A stretch of DNA of 64,000 nucleotides, taken from the NCBI RefSeq assembly GCF_023074055.1, contig NZ_JADPKR010000100.1:62001-126000 (forward strand), read 5' to 3'. Of this stretch, positions 60,521 to 64,000 are shown piece by piece. The DNA is from Bradyrhizobium sp. 141 (lineage in GTDB: Bacteria > Pseudomonadota > Alphaproteobacteria > Rhizobiales > Xanthobacteraceae). Within the stretch, counting starts at the first letter, position 1, and each line of letters opens with the position of its first letter. Below the pieces are notes generated by a model. The model saw only the letters and a program-made list of their open reading frames with translations. It had not been told where the DNA came from and made no database searches. Position numbers and translations under genes: made by a program.

Positions 60521-61777
60521 ATGGCGCAACTGTCGGACGATTGCTTTGCCTTCGGCGGCCCGATGATGTCGGTCGACGAGGCCGTTGGTCTCATCACGAC
60601 GCGCGTCAGCGCGATCGCCGATCTGGAAACGGTGGCGCTCGTCGACGCAGACGGGCGCGTGCTGGCGCGCGACGTCGCGGCGCCGCTGCCGTTGCCGCCC
60701 TTCACCAACTCGGCCGTCGACGGCTACGCCGTGCGCAACGCCGATCTTCCCGATCGCGCGGAGCAGGCGTTCCCGCTTGACGGCCGTATCCAGGCCGGCG
60801 GGCTTGCACAGGCACCGATCAAGCCTGGCCACACCGCGCGCATTTTCACGGGCGCGCCGATGCCGCCGGGTGCGGAGACCGTCTTCATGCAGGAAGATGT
60901 CCGCACCGACGATTCCGGCAAGATCGTGCTGCCGCCGGGGCTGAAGCCCGGCGCCAATGTCCGGCCCGCCGGCGAAGACATCCCCGAGGGCCAGATCGCG
61001 CTGCGCGCCGGCCAGCGCTTGCTGCCGCAGCACGTCGCGCTCGCCGCGGCGTTCGGGCTTGTCAGGCTCGACGTGGTCAGGCGCATTCGCGTTGCGGTGT
61101 TCTCGACCGGTGACGAGCTGGCTTCTCCTGGCGAGCCACGCGCCGCCTCGCAGCTGTTCGATTCCAACCGTTTCATGCTGATGGCGATGCTGCGCCGCCT
61201 CGGCTGCGAGGTCAGCGACCTCGGCATTCTGCGCGACGAGCGTAGTTCGCTCGCGAATGGCTTGAAGCAGGTTGCAGGCCGCCACGATTTGATTCTCACC
61301 ACCGGCGGCGTCTCGACCGGCGAGGAGGACCACGTCAAGGCGGCGGTCGAAAGCATCGGCTCGCTGGTGCTGTGGCGGATGGCGATCAAGCCCGGCCGCC
61401 CCGTGGCGATGGGCATCATCGACGGCACGCCGCTGATCGGATTGCCCGGCAATCCCGTTGCGAGTTTCGTCACGTTTGTCCATGTGGTGCGGCCGACAGT
61501 GCTGGCGCTGGCGGGTGGATTGCCAGAGCCGTTGACGCCCATCCCGGTGCGCGCGGCGTTTACTTACAAGAAGAAAGCGGGCCGGCGTGAATATGTGCGC
61601 GCCTCCTTGCGACGCGCACAGGACGGCGGGCTCGAGGCCATCAAGTTTCCGCGCGAGGGAGCGGGGCTGTTGTACTCGCTGGTCGAGACCGACGGCCTGG
61701 TCGAACTCGGTGAGAGCATCACGGGCGTCGAGCCGGGGCACAGCGTAGGTTTCTTGTCCTACGCCGATCTGCTCTAG
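60521..61777 (+). CDS. moeA: molybdopterin molybdenumtransferase MoeA
   Basis: A 418-residue enzyme that inserts molybdate into adenylylated molybdopterin. The motifs are canonical: PPFTNSAVDGYAVRNAD, PAGEDIPEGQIALRAGQ, FSTGDELASPGEP, TTGGVSTGEEDHVKAAVE, LIGLPGNPVASFV. Unlike the two MoeA-like genes at 54798 and 55906 it is of normal length and single function, so it is the likely housekeeping copy. It is translationally close to mobB. Confidence 0.95.
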   Translation: MAQLSDDCFAFGGPMMSVDEAVGLITTRVSAIADLETVALVDADGRVLARDVAAPLPLPPFTNSAVDGYAVRNADLPDRAEQAFPLDGRIQAGGLAQAPIKPGHTARIFTGAPMPPGAETVFMQEDVRTDDSGKIVLPPGLKPGANVRPAGEDIPEGQIALRAGQRLLPQHVALAAAFGLVRLDVVRRIRVAVFSTGDELASPGEPRAASQLFDSNRFMLMAMLRRLGCEVSDLGILRDERSSLANGLKQVAGRHDLILTTGGVSTGEEDHVKAAVESIGSLVLWRMAIKPGRPVAMGIIDGTPLIGLPGNPVASFVTFVHVVRPTVLALAGGLPEPLTPIPVRAAFTYKKKAGRREYVRASLRRAQDGGLEAIKFPREGAGLLYSLVETDGLVELGESITGVEPGHSVGFLSYADLL

Positions 61778-61823
61778 CTGCCTCTGCGTTGACGCCATCG
61801 CTTCGTCTCGCCATGTTGCGCGC

Positions 61824-62087
61824 ATGACCAGAACCACGCTCGATCTCACCGGGTTGAAATGCCCGCTCCCCGCCTTGAAGACGCGCAAGGCTTTAAAGCC
61901 GTTGCAACCGGGCGATCAGCTCGAAGTTCACTGCACCGACCCGTTGTCGGTGATCGACATTCCAAACCTGATCCGCGAGACCGGCGACACGGTGGAGATC
62001 ACGGAGCGCAACGAGGCGCGCATCGTGTTCTTGATAGAAAAGACGAATGGCTCGATAGAGGACGTCAATGGTGCGCTGCGTTCTTGA
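61824..62087 (+). CDS. TusA-family sulfurtransferase
   Basis: An 87-residue cytoplasmic protein of the TusA fold. The CPxP motif is in LTGLKCPLPALKTRKALKPL with Cys13 as the sulfur carrier; the C-terminal helix and strand are complete. It lies 46 bases after moeA on the same strand. TusA-like proteins can supply sulfur for molybdenum cofactor-containing formate dehydrogenase, which fits this neighbourhood and fdhD. Confidence 0.9.
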   Translation: MTRTTLDLTGLKCPLPALKTRKALKPLQPGDQLEVHCTDPLSVIDIPNLIRETGDTVEITERNEARIVFLIEKTNGSIEDVNGALRS

Positions 62088-62404
62088 GAACGTTACCGCG
62101 CTGATACCGACCTTTTGTCTATCGACATCGATCATGGCTTCTGCCCAAATTGACTTTCTCCGTGCAGGCGCGGAGGTTGAGTCTCGTCTGCGATACGGGG
62201 ATCAACGGGCCACACACGAAGCTTGCACGTCGTATCGGGCATAGAGCCCCGCTTCGAGGGGTTAACTTTTGAACGCGCGTGACGATCCTGGCGCGCGTCG
62301 GATGACTGTGCGGGGCAGTAGGGGCAATTGTCTGCACCGCAATGAGCTGAGGAACAGGATAGTAGCGGCAGGCTGCTCAGAAGGGTGGCTGAGGGGAGGA
62401 ACGT
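62088..62404. other. intergenic region upstream of the MFS gene
   Basis: 317 bases with no gene. Two small inverted repeats are visible: CCCC-GCTTCGA-GGGG at 62247-62261 and ACGCGCG/CGCGCGT at 62273-62298. They may act in termination after the tusA-like gene or regulation of the transporter; neither is assigned. Confidence 0.4.
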
Positions 62405-64000
62405 ATGACTACAATCGAAGGCGCTGGGACACTTTCAGGCGCTGGCGCGGGTTTTCTTGATCGCGAGCGGACCATCGCGACCGCCGGCTTTAATCGCTGG
62501 CTGGTGCCGCCGGCGGCGCTGTGCATCCATCTCTGCATCGGCATGGCCTATGGCTTTTCGGTGTTCTGGCTGCCGCTGTCGCGCGCAGTCGGATTGACCG
62601 CACCGAAGGCCTGCCCCGACATGTCGCTGTGGCAGGAGCTGTTCACGACCAGCTGCGACTGGAAGGTCGCCAGCATGGGATGGATGTACACCCTGTTCTT
62701 CGTGCTGCTCGGTATCGCGGCTGCGGTTTGGGGCGGCTGGCTGGAGCGCGTGGGACCGCGCAAGGCGGGCTTCGTCTCGGCGCTCTGCTGGTGCGGCGGT
62801 CTCTTCCTCGGTGCGATCGGAGTTTACACCCATCAGCTTTGGCTGTTGTGGCTGGGTTCGGGCGTGATCGGCGGCATCGGCCTCGGCCTTGGCTACATCT
62901 CGCCGGTGTCGACGCTCGTCAAATGGTTTCCCGACCGCCGCGGCATGGCGACGGGCATGGCCATCATGGGCTTCGGCGGTGGCGCCATGATCGGCGCGCC
63001 GCTGGCGAACCTCCTGATGAACTACTTCAAGACCCCGACCTCAGTCGGCGTCTGGGAGACCTTCGTCGCGATGGGCGTCATCTACTTCGTGTTCATGATG
63101 ATCGGCGCGTTCCGCTATCGCCTGCCGCCGCCCGGCTGGCAGCCCGAGGGCTGGACCCCGCCGTCCAAGGCCAACGCGATGATCTCGAAGAGCAACGTTC
63201 ATCTCAACGATGCGCACAAGACGCCGCAGTTCTGGCTGATCTGGTGGGTGCTGTGCCTGAACGTGTCGGCCGGCATCGGCGTGATCGGCATGGCTTCGCC
63301 CATGCTGCAAGAGATCTTCGCCGGCAAGCTGATCGGCCTGCCGGACGTCGGCTTCAACGCGCTCGACGCCGGGCAGAAGGCGCAGATTGCCGCGATCGCC
63401 GCGGGCTTCGCCGGATTGCTCTCGCTCTTCAACATCGGCGGCCGCTTCTTCTGGGCCTCGCTGTCGGACAAGATCGGGCGCAAGAACACCTACTACACGT
63501 TCTTCATCCTCGGCATCGTGCTCTATGCTCTGGCGCCGACCTTCGCGGCGATGGGCTCGAAGCTGCTGTTCGTGCTCGGCTTCGGCATCATCCTGTCGAT
63601 GTATGGCGGCGGCTTCGCCACCGTGCCGGCCTATCTCGCCGACATGTTCGGCACCCAGTTCGTCGGCGCCATCCACGGCCGGCTGCTGACGGCCTGGTCG
63701 ACGGCGGGCATCATCGGCCCCGTCGTGGTGAACTACATCCGCGAGTTCCAGCTCGCGGCCGGCGTGCCGCGCGACCAGCTCTACAACACCACCATGTACA
63801 TCCTCTGCGCGATGCTGATCGCGGGCCTGATCTGCAACTACCTGATCAAGCCGGTCGATTCGAAGTGGCACATGAAGGACGCCGATGTCGCCAAGTTGCA
63901 GGCGGCGAGCGCCAGCGCTGCAGCCGCGGGGCCGCACGGCTCGTACGGCATCGGCTTTGGCGGGCTCGACGCCAAGGCGGGGCTGTTCTGGGCCTTCGTC
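62405..64000 (+). CDS. OFA-family MFS transporter (oxalate/formate antiporter-like), cut by window end
   Basis: At least 532 residues; the gene continues beyond the window. The ATG at 62405 follows GAGGGGAGGAACGT, a near-perfect ribosome site. About a dozen hydrophobic helices are visible. The MFS motif between helices 2 and 3 appears as GGWLERVGPRKAGFVSALCW; LGYISPVSTLVKWFPDRRGMATGMAIMGFGGGAMIG and GGRFFWASLSDKIGRKNTYYT are hallmarks of the OFA (oxalate/formate) group. A long loop with 63180-63330 sequence (ISKSNVHLNDAHKTPQFWL) separates the halves. The neighbours fdhD, mob and moeA point to formate as the probable substrate. Confidence 0.9.
   Translation, partial: MTTIEGAGTLSGAGAGFLDRERTIATAGFNRWLVPPAALCIHLCIGMAYGFSVFWLPLSRAVGLTAPKACPDMSLWQELFTTSCDWKVASMGWMYTLFFVLLGIAAAVWGGWLERVGPRKAGFVSALCWCGGLFLGAIGVYTHQLWLLWLGSGVIGGIGLGLGYISPVSTLVKWFPDRRGMATGMAIMGFGGGAMIGAPLANLLMNYFKTPTSVGVWETFVAMGVIYFVFMMIGAFRYRLPPPGWQPEGWTPPSKANAMISKSNVHLNDAHKTPQFWLIWWVLCLNVSAGIGVIGMASPMLQEIFAGKLIGLPDVGFNALDAGQKAQIAAIAAGFAGLLSLFNIGGRFFWASLSDKIGRKNTYYTFFILGIVLYALAPTFAAMGSKLLFVLGFGIILSMYGGGFATVPAYLADMFGTQFVGAIHGRLLTAWSTAGIIGPVVVNYIREFQLAAGVPRDQLYNTTMYILCAMLIAGLICNYLIKPVDSKWHMKDADVAKLQAASASAAAAGPHGSYGIGFGGLDAKAGLFWAFV

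Noticed and set aside
1..64000. CRISPR array, prophage or rRNA operon
   Set aside because: No regularly spaced short repeats, phage structural genes or rRNA sequence were seen in the window.

Overview
The window is high-GC DNA from an alphaproteobacterium, most likely Bradyrhizobium or a close relative. Signs of this are the many orphan periplasmic binding proteins (two Bug-type, two TAXI-type, three Liv/urea-type), class III cyclases, HutD- and AhpD-like proteins, and several palindromic repeat families that I recall from Bradyrhizobium genomes, including one of the Rhizobiales palindromic element type at 38289-38335. Taxonomy and family names come from recognition, not from a search.

Layout. 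(1) 39-6897: a methyltransferase, then a leftward run (binding protein, metallo-beta-lactamase fold hydrolase, Bug protein, VOC protein) divergent from a TetR gene followed by an AhpD-like protein and an SDR. Two perfect palindromes lie between the divergent genes. (2) 7090-12491: HutD-like protein, two class III cyclases (one with a WGR-like N-terminus), small secreted or anchored proteins, a rhodanese, a 42-residue CxxC protein and a universal stress protein. (3) 12725-21563: an AraC-type regulator divergent from a six-gene transport and hydrolysis operon. It has a Tat-exported binding protein, two ATPases, two permeases and a large protein like the N,N-dimethylformamidase beta subunit. The second permease carries a C-terminal domain that looks like the small subunit of the same enzyme.

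(4) 21637-48911: a putative 27-kb island. Its right end is an intact tRNA-Ile(CAT) gene. Partial 3' copies of that tRNA lie at 21637-21685 and 46830-46882. The content is accessory: DUF2721, TAXI, LssY-C, a SphA-like outer membrane protein, HlyD, and a set of exported proteins (two paralogous units of small secreted protein plus DUF1254 protein, flanking DUF3604, a parvulin-type PPIase and HupE/UreJ). It also has a methyltransferase, a 1.67-kb direct duplication of a TetR/flavoprotein pair flanking a molybdenum hydroxylase and lactonase block, and an amidohydrolase. I found no integrase or transposase.

(5) 49256-64000: Bug, TAXI and Liv-type binding proteins, then a molybdenum/tungsten and formate region. 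This holds a HTH-PBP regulator, a TupA-like protein, three MoeA-domain proteins (one fused to a PBP-like domain), mobA, fdhD, mobB, a TusA-like protein and an OFA-family MFS transporter cut by the window end. FdhD, cofactor synthesis and a formate/oxalate-type transporter together suggest that a molybdenum-dependent formate dehydrogenase lies nearby.

The most interesting parts are the permease-amidase fusion, the tRNA-bounded island with its DUF1254/DUF3604/HupE set, and the large direct duplication.
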